From positions 3,229,001-3,293,000 of the forward strand of contig LR746277.1 of assembly GCA_902729315.2 (NCBI GenBank): a DNA stretch of 64,000 bases, read 5' to 3'. The stretch's first letter is position 1; every line of letters begins with the position of its first letter. Below are positions 12,201 through 24,300 of this stretch, piece by piece. Below the pieces are notes generated by a model. The model made no database searches, was not told where the DNA came from, and saw only the letters and a program-made list of their open reading frames with translations. The stretch comes from Spirodela intermedia. Taxonomy: Eukaryota > Streptophyta > Magnoliopsida > Alismatales > Araceae. Position numbers and translations under genes: made by a program.

Positions 12201-13433
12201 TAGGATACCAAGAGGCCTTTTCCCCCTTCATTATTAACGATACTTGTTTACTGCTTAACTCTGTGTCAACCAAAGAAAATTCTGTTGCCTGCAAGTAGCA
12301 GAGGAAAAAAATAGATGCCCTACTCACACAATCAACAAATTTTGTGACAACAACAATAAGTCCAATCATTCTTACGAAAATTATAGTGGCTTGATAATTG
12401 ATGTGCTTTATTTCCAGAAACCTGCCAGGAGTGCACTTGAAAAGAAAACCCCCCATACTTTCTTTGACACTAAGATGGGATTTGACTAAATCATGCAGCA
12501 TCACTGATCACTGATACTTGAAGGGCTCATTGGATGAATCATCAACTAGAAAGGATTAATCCCCTCCCAAATAGGTGAAAATCATCTTCATAAGAGGGTA
12601 GGGTGGATTTTCAATAGAGTTGATTTTAAAATGATAAATGTCGGCTGCTACCTTCCAATAGAGAAAAAAGAAGACCAAAAAGTATAGAAACATTAAAAAA
12701 GGTTTCAGCGAATGGAAGGTGGAAAATCGACACCTCATACTCTGTCCTCAATGTCGGGTTTCGGGAAATACGCGATTGCCACACCAAAGAGGGAAATAAT
12801 AATAACATAAAAAATAATAATCTAAAAAGTGTTCCACGGTTGGGAAAGGGGTGACTCAAAATACCAAGATGCAACCATCAAGCATGAGTCACAATCGCCC
12901 AGAAATACCAAGACAACTGGATATGAGCGAGATGAATACGGAAAAGACAACAGGAAGCATCACTGACAGCTGAGTCAAATGGGAATACCTTGGAAGTACT
13001 GGGTTCCGCAGTAGCGGCGGAGGACGCCTCGGCTTTAGCAGGAGCCTGGAGTGTCTTGAACCCTTCGGAACTGCCTTTCCCCACAGCCAAGCCCGACTCA
13101 TAGAGAAATTCCAATCTCTCTTGCCGCCTGAGGAACAAGGAAAGACAGTTACGAAGACTCGGAGAAAGACGTACCAAAACTTCTCAAACCCTAGAAATCT
13201 AAATAGCGCGAGAAAGTGGGCAGGGTAGTCAGTATAAATACGTACGGAGCGAGGCCAGCGCGCTCCTGGAGGAGGCGGAATTCGGCTCGCTCTCGCTCTT
13301 CCTGGATCTGCTTTCGGAGCTCCTCGAGTTTCCGCTGCTCGGCCTCGTGCTTCTGCTCCGCTTTCCACACGTTCTCGATGTTCCTCAAACTTCCCGTGTG
13401 CCATCCCTTCTTGTTCAGGAACTTGAGCGCCAT
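9245..13433 (-). CDS. CWC25: pre-mRNA-splicing factor CWC25 homolog
   Basis: Four coding exons: 13246-13433, 12989-13127, 10117-10281 and 9245-10033. All junctions are GT-AG and keep frame, giving 426 residues. The N-terminus MALKFLNKKGWHTG begins the Cir_N domain (about residues 10-46). It is followed by a coiled, charged segment and RQERLEFLYESG (64-75), both typical of Cwc25. Exon 3 carries the conserved block around NDAWRKLHSDPLL, and exon 4 is Lys/Arg/Ser/Asp-rich with RS-like stretches up to the end EGNAFRRH. Cwc25 joins the activated spliceosome after Prp2 remodelling and promotes the first transesterification, so this protein should be nuclear. Intron 2 is unusually long (2.7 kb) and contains a dispersed repeat. 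The low-complexity C-terminal part is usual for plant homologs. Confidence 0.9.
10958..11335. repeat. dispersed repeat, copy B, inside CWC25 intron 2
   Basis: This is the counterpart of 1120-1495 in the same orientation, with the same landmarks in the same order. It is preceded by a GGGA-rich run (10921-10940), as is copy A (1081-1120), so the homology may start slightly earlier. It sits within the 2.7-kb CWC25 intron and has no coding potential. Confidence 0.6.
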
Positions 13434-13599
13434 CTTCTACAGTTCACGCCACCCCAAAGAGGTCCCGAAAGAGCCTCTGCTCTCCTCGCCGGGGAAGAGA
13501 ATGGGAGAGTCGAAGCACAACGGGGAAGAAATGGACTTCTCGTCGCACGGAGAAGCGACACCCGGAATTTGGGGACGAGCGTCGTCGACGAGAACTCTT

Positions 13600-13607
13600 T
13601 TTATATA
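13600..13607 (-). promoter_or_regulatory. probable TATA box of CWC25
   Basis: The minus strand reads TATATAAA about 167 bp upstream of the CWC25 ATG. Transcription would start near 13570 with a ~137-nt leader. The match to consensus is strong, and position is the only other support. Confidence 0.55.
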
Positions 13608-14962
13608 GGAGCAGTAGATGGGTCGGATCAGGATTAATGGATCATTTTCCGGTCCTTTGATTATGTTTACTTGGACTAGTAAAAATATCGGCCCATTAGG
13701 CTTACAGGCTTGCTTTGATAGTTCTTGGGCCGCAAATGGGCAGTTTCCTCAAATTTCTACCCTAATGCTAAGAAGAGTCTTTGACCAGGTATACTGTTAA
13801 GTTAATCTCCACCTTAAATCATTGAATCTCATTTTCTTGATTGCTGACTCATCAGTAGACGAGACTATTGCTGCATTACGAAGGGACAAAATTTCATGTC
13901 CTTAGGCTAATAATATTCACATGCCCAGATCAAGCAAATCATTAGGACCCTAATATAAAAGTGATACATTATAATAAATGACAAATTATATAAAATTTTG
14001 TTTTATTTTTTGAAAATATTATACACTTTAGATGGATTGTGATTGACAAGATATAAGTATAGCTAACTAATGTTCCAAGAAGAGGCATGTCACCACAAAC
14101 TCTAAAGAATAGGATTATAGGAGTAGAACACCATCATCATCAGACACATAGTGGTGTGTGTAGGCATGATTTGACTTGCACTTAGTGTGCAAAAGGAAAG
14201 GGGTGGCATGCACAAAGTGGCAAAGGCTTGTGAGTGGGCATGTGTGATTTGGACATATATAACAATATTGAGTCAAAGTGAGGTTCAAGAGATGTATACT
14301 TGACATTGACATGACATGACATGACATGACATATTGATATGACATGATGGATTTGGAGTGCATGAAGCTTGGATGGATGTGCAATTCCATTAGACTTTTA
14401 TACTAGGATGGAGGGAGGTTAAGAGAAGTCTCATGAACTTTGAAGGCTATGGGAGTCATGTAACATAATATTGGCATCGTGTTAGTATGGTGTGACTTAG
14501 TTTGGTATGAGTAAGACTATAAAAACATGAGATTATGAAAAAAGTTAACATAGATCTATCGTAGATATTGAGATTCTACTTTTTGATTAAGATATTGGTA
14601 CTCATAGTGTGTTGTTTCATTGTTAGCAAGCAACATGTATTAAACAACCTTAATTATTAATACTTCATGAGGTAAAACTAGACCAAGCCAAAATGGCCAA
14701 CTTGTTAAACAACTTGAATTAAAAGTCTTGGGGTTATGAGGATGGAAATAAGATTCTTGACATAGTAAAAGGAGATGAAAATTGCTTTGGGTGTTAAGTT
14801 GAGAAACAAAACATCATGAAAGCTTATGAATAACTTAGGGTTATTGAAGAAGCTTTCTTTATCTTTCTTTGAGTTTTTCTTCCTTGATGGTTGTTCAATC
14901 TAGTTTCTACTTAGTTGCTTTGCTGTTATCTGGGTTAGTGTCATTGATATCGAAACCACAAC
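13608..14962. other. AT-rich spacer upstream of CWC25
   Basis: No supported gene. The base composition falls sharply to AT-rich at about 13.8 kb, where the transposon-derived block begins. A TGACA-unit repeat lies at 14301-14332. Confidence 0.5.
14301..14332. repeat. TGACA pentanucleotide repeat
   Basis: Five to six near-perfect copies of TGACA/ATGAC in tandem within AT-rich intergenic DNA. No role is evident. Confidence 0.85.
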
Positions 14963-17775
14963 ATGGGATCTACAACCTTGAAGCTTAGTGACAACTATTT
15001 AGACCACTTAGAAGAAAAGATGAGGAATCAAAAAGAAGATGTAACAAACATGTTATATAAGATTTCACATCATTTTGATAAAATAGAAGAACATACAAAA
15101 AAAATAGAACAATGGGGGTCTCAAAATGAGATAATCAAAGAGAGATATGATATGATATCTCATGATTGTTTGGAGTCTTAGAATTGAGAACATTTGAGTC
15201 GTTATCCAAGGGTAGTAGAGGTGCTCATAGTACCTTGCTCGTTAAGTGAGTTGTTTGGTATCTCACTCACTAAATGAGTGAAATATATCTTTTATAGGGG
15301 TGATAGGACTTACAATTACATATGCTTTGATGCTTTGGAGCTAAGTCATCATATAATATATACTAACAATTCCTAAACCTAAAGTAAGAAGGGATAGTAG
15401 TACCAATAAAATTTTAAACTCTTATTGATGTTTTTAAAGTTAATTCCTAATGAGATTATGGGAAATAACTATATCAAAAGTTGGAAGAAGTAAATTCAAT
15501 TTAAGTTGAGCATAAGCAAGTTCAATAGACTATGAAAAAAGATAAATTTCTCCCAATTAGCTGAAGAGATATTTCATAATCTATGAATAACTTATAATCC
15601 AAACCATTATAGGAGTGAACATTTACAACCCACCCATATACTCCCAAACTCCAAATGAGGCAAGAAAGGTGATAGACTTATTTAATGATACTTTTTAACA
15701 CATACAACCATGTTAGAATCAAAAGGTTAACATTCATAATGGCTAATTTACATTAAGGATGGAGACAAAGACTATTCATCATTGAGGTTGAATTATATGT
15801 AAATAGTCAGAAAAGTCTATGTTGTCACTACAATAACAAATTTGTCTCAAGACATCATTACAATAAATTATTTTAAATCCTACTTGTACACAAAGAAAAT
15901 CATGATCTTGTTGAGTACATTGAAGATAATTGATGACATCTATAGGAAATAAGATATAGTCTCACTAAGTGAATAAGTTAAGAACTTTTGAGGATGATAG
16001 ATGTATCACTTAATTTTTTGGTGGGATTGTCAAAATCAAGTACCATGAAACTACTAGACTTTATTCAAGGGCACAATCACAAATTTAATTGATTGTGGAA
16101 CTACTTATAATTTTGTTTGTGATGAGTGGTTGACAAATTGAATTTAAATGTATCATAGACAACCAACTATGAATTAGGCAATGAGAAAATAGTGAAGGGT
16201 TGACAAGTGTTTAAGAAGTTGTGACTCTTGATCCAAGAATTATTTAAAATATAATATTTCTAACTATTAGAGTTAGGTAGCACAAATATCATCTTAGGGA
16301 TGATGTGGTTAAAAATGATGAGGGTGATTCAAACCTATTATAGATTTCTTGTTATTAAATTCTCATTAAACAGAGTAGTCAAGACATTGAAGGGAGATCT
16401 TCATTTGAGCAAATCAATGATATTTTTAAAAGTAATTATTAGGGAGTTACGAAGTTGTTGAATATTTTTGGTGGAGCTACACTAATTGAAGATAAAGAAA
16501 GAGGTTATCAAAGTCAAGGGAATCTACTCAAGTTGGGAGAAACAACTCATAGAAAAATTCTTGGATCTCCTTATATATATTCTCATATCTAAAAGACGAG
16601 ATCTAAGATCTTGTGTAAGAGATGTGTCAGGCCAAGATCATTCAAGTTTCTAGAAGTTTATTTTCAAGTTCAACATTCTAGGTAAAATAAAAAGACAAAG
16701 GATGATGTTTATGTATAAATTATAAAGCCTTGAATAAGACTACGATCCTTAACACGCTCCTTATCTGAGTGGTAGAAGAATGATTAGATGAGTTGTATGA
16801 AATAATTATTTTTATTAAAATTATACCTTAAATCATAATTCAACTAAATTCAAAAGAAGAAAGAGAACATCTGCACCATGTTTTTTTGAACTCACTAAGG
16901 CCATTATGAATTCATGATAATGTCATTTGGCCTCATGAATGCACCTACCACAGTCTAGTCATTGATGAATGAGATATAATGTGATCTTTAATTTGTAAAT
17001 TTGTTTTGATCTTTTTTAATAATATACCAATCTATAACAAGGACAAATAACAATACTAAATTAGTCCTTGCAGCACATAGTCATAGTTTTCTTGAAGAAT
17101 ACTCCATATCAATAAAGAAATATACTTGTGGAACAACAATTGAAATATCTTGAGTGGTGGATTTTGACAATTTGTGTGACAACAAACCAAGGAAAAATTA
17201 AACCATGTTAAAATGAGCCGTCACCACTAACTTATGAGAATTACAAGGAATTTTGGGTTAGATACACTATTATCATAGATTTGTGGTAGGCTATGTCATA
17301 TTAATTAAATTATTGATAGAACAAATTAAAGAGATGATTTTAGCTAAAACAAGTCAACACAAAAGGCATCTGAACAATTCAAGGAGGCAATGACTTCTAC
17401 ACTTATTTTGTTCCCACTTAATTTCTCTATTCTTCTTGTTTTTGAGATAGATGCTTTTAACTAAAGGTTAAGAGCAGTTTAGATGAAGGGAGGGCAACTG
17501 ATAACTTATTTCAATTTGATGTTTTCAGAGAAGAACTAATTGAAATCTGTTTATGAATATGAGCTCGTAACCATCGTGTTCTCGATGCTCAAATGGGGAC
17601 ACTATCTCTTGGACGATAAAATTTTCATTTGTATAGACTAACATGACCTTTAGTTGCTCTTGGAGCAATGTAAGGTACCTCTCCAATACAAAAAGTGGGT
17701 TTTGAAAGTAATGGGTTGTGATTTTGAGATCATGTATAAAGAAGACTGCAAAATAAAAGGGCAAACACTCTATTT
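14963..17775 (+). mobile_element. decayed Ty3/gypsy LTR retrotransposon (gag to RNase H)
   Basis: Fragments of a gypsy-type polyprotein occur in the expected order but with many stops and frameshifts. A 72-codon gag-like coiled frame starts at 14963. A protease-like piece (GHNHKFNLIDCGTTYNF when stops are ignored) lies near 16070-16110. A reverse-transcriptase piece lies near 16900-16980 (YEFMIMSFGLMNAPTT, matching the gypsy motif YEFxVMPFGLxNAP). The connection/thumb region is near 17220-17290. An RNase H region with YEYELVTIVFSMLKWGHYL and later KVMGCDFEIMYK lies at 17540-17740. I see no integrase after RNase H and no paired LTRs, so the 3' end is lost. The element is non-functional and old. 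The gypsy RT motif rules out copia. Confidence 0.8.
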
Positions 17776-17993
17776 ATATAACTTAACCTGACTCAATGGT
17801 TGAGGACGAACTTGTCATGACCCCCACATTTTAATGTTTCCCAAGTATCAAACGAAATACAAATGAACTCTATATTAGGCCCCAAATGTCATGTGCTGCT
17901 TCAAGGAGAGAACATTAGCTCACAGTACTTCATTCACCGTGAAATTCTCTTCTATAAAAGGTGCTTAGTGGTTCTCTTTCAATCTCCTATATT

Positions 17994-18008
17994 AGAGAGA
18001 GAGAGAGA

Positions 18009-18061
<53 letters not shown>
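17994..18061. repeat. (GA)n microsatellite
   Basis: A GA tract of about 68 bp with one GGG interruption, just downstream of the gypsy remnant. Confidence 0.95.
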
Positions 18062-18063
<2 letters not shown>

Positions 18064-19176
18064 GCACCTAGCAATAGACACTAGGAATGGACTCTCCCCA
18101 CGTCTGTCCCTCCCGTTCAAAATATTAACACCTAAGTCCGTTCAAGTATTGACTACAACGCTCAAAAAATGATGCCAAAATATTCACCGAAGATATATAA
18201 GTTTGTGAAGAAGACCAGAACCACAATTTCCTCTGGTTTGATAAGATGATATTTAAAGCATGTCCAGATAACCATATCTCCTGGGCCATTGTTTCTAAGC
18301 CCTGCCCTGCCCTGCCCATGTCTTCTATAAGGTGTGGGCTTGAAACATTCACAATTATGGAGTTTGTGAGAGAATCGGATATATTCTGGAGCATATTATA
18401 CAACTAAAATGGGAGTGGGAATCAGATATATCGCTTGAGATGTCAACTCAGCCTGAGGGTTGTGATTCTAAGTCCTTTATGATAACATGACACACATCAG
18501 GACCTGCTGTATGGTTTCTAAACAAGACACATGACACATTGATCTGGCAGCACAAGCCGGACCAGAATAATTCTGAGTAATAATCCTCTGTGACACCAGA
18601 CAGAAGAAAGAAACAATAAAAACTTTGTTCGCCAAGTGAGATAAATATCAATAAATGTATCACGCCTAATGTGTTCTTTAGGTAGATGCGTCGGTTGCAT
18701 TCCGGTCGGATGACAACTTTTCGTGAAGTCTAATCAGACTGATATGAGATCTAACCCTTGGAAGATAAGGTTAGAAGCTAAGAAATATAAAATTGAGGAG
18801 AGAGAAATGTGAGGTGAGAAACATTGTAGATGTAATGGGTAGGCGAGGACAGCAATCAATGAGCTGGGAAGCTAACAGACGGCGAACAGGAGATAGTATG
18901 TGAGCAGTAGACAAGTTGTGACTGTGAACAGAGAGATGATGGTATAATGAATAACATATGCAACTACAGGAAACTAAATAGGTTACAAACGTTCCAAACT
19001 TTCTGCCAACTAAGTCAAATGATAACTTCCATAACCGTTTTATATTATCAAAACTGCTGTTGAAGTTTAAGTCTCCATCACCGAGAGAGAGGAACAAAAA
19101 TGTTTGTTATTGATAAAAATCATTCAATGCCCGGATAAATGAACAATAGGCAGATAGTTGCATCCAGGGATCTCAT
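18062..19176. other. spacer, no gene seen
   Basis: Moderately AT-rich DNA. The longest frames (18125-18403 and 18771-19097, both minus) resemble no family and lack splice or promoter support. The part nearest 19177 may be 3' UTR of the minus-strand gene that ends there. Confidence 0.45.
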
Positions 19177-20220
19177 CTAAACTTCCTCACCAGCAGTTTG
19201 GCTTGCACCTGCCTCCATCAAGCCCTCAGCCATTGCCCGCTGCCTGTTCTGTGCTTGCCTTTCAACAGCGACCATATAGAGGCCTATGCAAGATTGGACA
19301 GATGGTAAAGAGATAAAATGTGGCAGGTATTGTGTTCTCCACTGAACACGGTGCCTGCATCTATACTAAAAATCTATACTAAATAAAGAGGGAAAACAAG
19401 TCTAGGCAATTACTCATTGCACTTCCAATCGCACATAACCACAATATTCTTTGAGACCATTTATCTCCAATAATTCCTCTGGTTCCCATGCTCTAGGTAC
19501 TGCAGAGTTTAGAAAAGAATGTATTAAAACGGATCTAAATATTTTGATAAAACACAAGCGTACAGCAAGGGTGGTTCATATCCACAAGAAATATTTGACC
19601 AGTGAAATAAACATGATCCAAGAATGAAATTTTAAGTTGATTGATGAGGTTTGACAGTGAGTATCAACTTATGGACTCATTCAAAAAGAATATTTTTTTT
19701 GAAGAATCCTTCTAAAAATGAAGGATAAATTTTTAACAATTTTTTTGAGTTCCGGTTAACCTTGGGGGAGAGGTGGGGAGGAGGCAAAAGAAAAAGTGAA
19801 GAGGAACATTAAGAAGCTATGAAATTTCTTAACGAATTCCTTTCCAATTTTTTTCTTCGCTCCTCACTTTGATTTTATTTTCCATGCTACTTTTCAGGTG
19901 ATACAAGACTGTCTGCTCATTTTTTTTTAAGACATTGTCGAAACAAGATGTTCTAGAGCACCTCATTGTGCGTGCTGCCTCAACAAGCAGCCTGATAAAT
20001 TGGTTGCCTGTGCTCGTTCGGCCCTTTCTTCTCCTCACCTAGAAGGTGAAATGTTTGCCCAAGCCAGGCACCTTAAGGGATGGGTCTGATGCATTTTCTT
20101 TGTGAAATAAATGTGCATTATTCACTAAGATAGGAACTAAAACATATACCCTAGAATTTCATCTGAATCACACTGAAGTGAGCCTTTTTCCACCCATGTA
20201 GCAAGGCAGCGGACCATTGT
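19177..20220 (-). CDS. 3' portion of an unidentified minus-strand gene
   Basis: Two exons are well supported. The last, 19177-19283, reads LYMVAVERQAQ...AGEEV and then a stop. The one before, 19440-19499, reads VPRAWEPEELLEINGLKEYCG after a pyrimidine-rich acceptor. They join in frame, although the donor (G|GTTATG) is not strong. A further candidate exon at 20147-20220 reads TMVRCLATWVEKGSLQ...DEILG, but it does not join directly in frame, so an exon between them may be missing. The composition looks like real protein: acidic and helical, ending in a Gln/Glu-rich tail. I do not recognise the family. A strong minus-strand TATA box at 21124-21133 suggests a start near 21.1 kb. Exons between 20.2 and 21.1 kb are unresolved. 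Treat this as a partial model. Confidence 0.4.
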
Positions 20221-21123
20221 CTGGCTACCTTAACAAAGCATGGGTTGGCTCACCATTACTTGGCTTATTTTTCGATCACAATCCACTTCAGATTTTTCTC
20301 AGCCACGGTCAATCCATGGAACCTAAAAAATTTAAATCCTTAAAGGGGAGTCGGAAAAATATGAAAATAAGTAAGTGTTCCACACTCATAATTTCTTTTT
20401 AGCTGATGTATCCAGAATATTAACCCACGTGACATAGTTTCCTTCACTATCCTCAATCACCATACACATCTTTCAGTTTCATGGCCGCTCACAATTACCT
20501 TAGAGTAGACGGAGTTTCTCTCGTGAATGACACAGCAATGCCAGAGTTTTTGTCACAGTAGTAAGCACAAAAATGAAAACGATAGGAACGAAGAATTGGA
20601 CGACAAATCAGATATGAAAGACAACGAGAAACAGAACATTGTTCCTGTACTAACCCCAGAAAAACGAGAACAGCTCTGGTCTCAACCATGGGAGATTCGT
20701 CAACCAGGGCCCACAAACAAACAAGAAGTCCAAAACAAGCTAGTTAAAGGCAGATCAGAGACCTTCTTACTTAAGTACGGCTTTTAACCACACACAAAGG
20801 AGGGCCTGTATGAGTGGCGTCTCCTTACGGGATCAAATGGAGCATACCAATCGTACTAAGATTTCTCAGATTGCCACCAAAACAGTCACCAGAGAGAATA
20901 ATCAATCGACCGGAGGAGAGGAATAGATGCACCAACCGGCGGCAAGGTGGTATCGGTCGGGACGGGGTAGAAAGTGCAGCAGCTCTCCGAGGTCCACACC
21001 GCCGTATCCCGTCGGGGGGGAGGAACCTCCGAGAAAAAGAATCGGGAGGGGGAGATAGGAGATGGATCCGATTACTCGCCGGCGCCGTTCAGAAGCTCAA
21101 TTCCTTCATCCATGGGCATAGAA
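20221..21123 (-). other. probable 5' part of the unidentified gene, unresolved
   Basis: This lies between the last candidate exon of the minus-strand gene and its likely TATA box. A clear donor-like site (CTAAG|GTAATT, near 20500) closes a pyrimidine-rich open stretch (20500-20716) that may be leader or a coding exon. The segment near 20930-21060 is GC-rich like a 5' leader. I could not assemble an uninterrupted coding path. Confidence 0.3.
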
Positions 21124-21133
21124 TTTATATATA
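21124..21133 (-). promoter_or_regulatory. TATA box, minus strand, in a divergent promoter
   Basis: The minus strand reads TATATATAAA. It lies about 230 bp upstream of the P-loop NTPase start, which is on the other strand, and it points toward the unidentified gene. The two genes therefore seem to share a short divergent promoter. No TATA box is evident for the NTPase gene. Confidence 0.5.
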
Positions 21134-21363
21134 GTCCGGCCATTAGACCACGTGGAGCCTTTTTAATCTGCCACGATCCATAGGCGAAGGACGCAACCCG
21201 GCGATCCGAGAAGTGGACTCGGCGACTCGGAACGAGTTCGTCGACACGACTCGTCCGGGTCGCCGGGTTTATTGAACCCTGTGATACAATTTCCCTCCCA
21301 TCAACTCTGGAGCTCCCTCCCATTCGAGAAGGCGCCGGCGGAGCTGCAGGTGGCTGCTACAGA

Positions 21364-24300
21364 ATGGGGAAGGAGAAGGCGGGGGCGACCGCCGCCTGGA
21401 GGATCATACCGAGGCCGCTGCTTGAGTCCATCCTCAACAACCACGCTCAGCACCACCGCGTCCATCAGCCTCTCTTCCTCCACGGCCCCCGCGGGGTTGG
21501 CAAGACTTCCCTCATCCTTCACCGTCCGTCGCTCCCCCTCCCTCTCTCTATCTAATGTTCGTTATCTGCTTCCTTCATCTCTCAATCTCTTGCTCAAAGC
21601 TGTTCTTTCTCCAGGTCTTCTGGATGATTGGAACAAAGGTCCTCATGTCACCGGTTACGTCGACTTCGGCCTCGCTGACGGCCGCGATGGGCACCCGTCC
21701 AAACCCTGGGCGTCGTGGTCTACTGCGTGCCAGCCTTGCGGCCTGAGCTCGCTCCGCGCCCATCTGGAACGGACATTGGAGTCTATGGTGGAGCGAGGAG
21801 TGCGCCTCGGCACTATCGGCGGTCGGGACATATTTACTACGCTCTATAAGTGGCACGGTCTTCACTCTGCACTTCGCCGGGCAATTGGTCAACGCGGTGG
21901 GGAACGTAAGGATGAGAAACTCCCCATCTCAGTGCTCTGGTCTAGGGCCGTACTTGCGTTTTCATCTAAGATCGATAACAAGGACATCGAGGCCTCTCTG
22001 GGGGAGTCGTTGCTATCTAATTCTAGTAATACGGTGGAGGAATTGTCTTATATTCGGGAGGCGGTTGTATCACTGAGACTGGCGAAGGAGGTCATCGATA
22101 TCCACCAGTTATGGCGGAGAGAGGCAGTACGCCACTTGAATCGCACAGGAAGGTTCTCAAGGTCGCTAGCCAACTCAGCCACTGACTGGCCCTGCCTCCT
22201 GCTCGAGCTGCTTTCCAATGCCGCTGAGATCGACTATTTTCAGGTGTGTAAAGCTAAATTTTAACCACTTTTGTGAAGTTCTTTTTTTTAATTTCAGGTA
22301 TGGTAATTTTCTCTCATTTTCACTAACTATCACTAGGAACTATAATATTCTTAATATCATCACAACAGGAGAAAGTTTTGCTATTTTGCTGAAGCAGTGA
22401 TATTTGGAATTGAAAAGCATGCTCCTGTCGATTGTTCTGTTTGACCTAGCTATCTTTGAGGTTATCCTCTAATCAAGCCGTTTCGTGAAAAAAATGGTTA
22501 GGATGAAATACATACAAGAGGTTACATCCCAGGGTTAACATAGGTCTATATCCGCAAGGAACGTGTGGCCTTTGTTGAACTGGTTGGTGGAAAGGATTAT
22601 CACACTGTGTGTGTGTGTGTTTTAATTATCTCTCGTTTAATTAACGGTTTGCAGTATTGACTACTTAATGAAATTGGATTCCTCTAAAAATGATTTCTTT
22701 AAAGATGTCTCTAAGTAAAAGCAATTATCAGCTTGGCTTCGTTTCACATTTAAAGATATTGTTGGGATGTGAAATGGAATTTCCTTATGCATAGAATCTT
22801 CTTGTTGCAGCCAAAATTGGTTATAAACAACATTGAAGTATTGCGTAAGGCAGTTGCAGAGGATGATTCAACAGTTTCTGCAGCCGTGTACCATGACAAT
22901 TTTCTATGGAGATTAGTAGCATTGGGCATCAATGAGAGGTCTCTGCCCATCATACTTGTAACTTCAGATAGGTAAGTTTCTAGTTTTCCTTCCTACTATT
23001 TATGTCACAGTTAACTTGGTTGCTCGTCTTAGGAAAAGGTAGAAGCCTCCCGGGCTGAAACATTCGTATTTGGGCTTTTTTAGAAGTGTACAGAGCACCG
23101 CTTTTTCTTGTCTAAAATAATACTTGATATCTATTTCTGCCTATTTTCACGTTTAGAAGATTGTGCGAAGTCCCAAAAATGTTCAATTTCCAAAATGTGC
23201 CATCTACCACTCAGGGGCTGGTCTGTTCATTCCAGTTGTCTATTTATGTAAGCTTATCTACAGATAATTAGGGAAGATCATGACTTCTAGGAAATTTCTA
23301 TTTTCCGTCCTCGCTGTAGCTTTGTGTTCCTTTTTTATTTGCTTTATGGTAGAACAATGAAAAAAGCACAGATTTTTTTTGTCCCACTTGATTATTTGCA
23401 TATGATTTCTCACATATACTATGGTGTACTGCAAATGTTTGTCTGGGACATGAATCACACACTGATGTTTGTAAAGGTAAATGCATACAATTGCCTCAGG
23501 ATAAAGATGAATAGTTAGTTATCATTTATCACTTCATTTTAAAAGGTTAGGTGGATGATCTTATCATTTTCTCTCAATTTGATATTTGATTGTATCTTTC
23601 TTTCGTCTCCTTTTTATTTTTGTTTAGAGGTTGATATGGTTTCGATTATACATGTCCTTCTACCATCTTTGTTTGTAAATCTGATTCTTGTTCAATTGTC
23701 TTCAGTTATTATTCCTATCAAGCCTATGTTGATTTTGGTTTTCCAGACATATTCATATCCCGTGAGGTAACCGACCCACTTTATGCACATTTTCTGGTTT
23801 GTTTCTTTTGTTAGTTATTTGAATCATAATTATTGCTGAATAATATTTTTCATCTAGCTTATTTTCAAAAAGTTTTATCTATATCATTAATTTAGTTTGC
23901 TCGATGCCCAAGTATTTGTAGACATTTGGCTGGACTCTTCAAGAAGCTAAACTTCATGTGGTTCCTCAGTTTTTTAGTCAGTCTGAGGTTGGTATTTTTC
24001 TTCTGCGTTAGGGGAATTTTCTTTGTTTCTTAGGGTTTTCTTGATTATGAGTTGACAAATTTTCAAGTTATTATAGGCTCATGAATTGATTTTTCCTCAT
24101 TGTGCAGTGGAAAGTGATTGATGAGGTTCTTGGCCCAAATCCACGACATCTTTCTGACTTGCATGCACTTAAGCAGCGCAGTTGTTGCCAGGAGTAAGTA
24201 TAGTATCTAGACTCAGTTTCTTGTATCTGTTAATACATTCAGTTTGGTTATCTGTACATGGGCATACAATTTATCTTTCAAGTGCTGTCCTGCCCCGATG

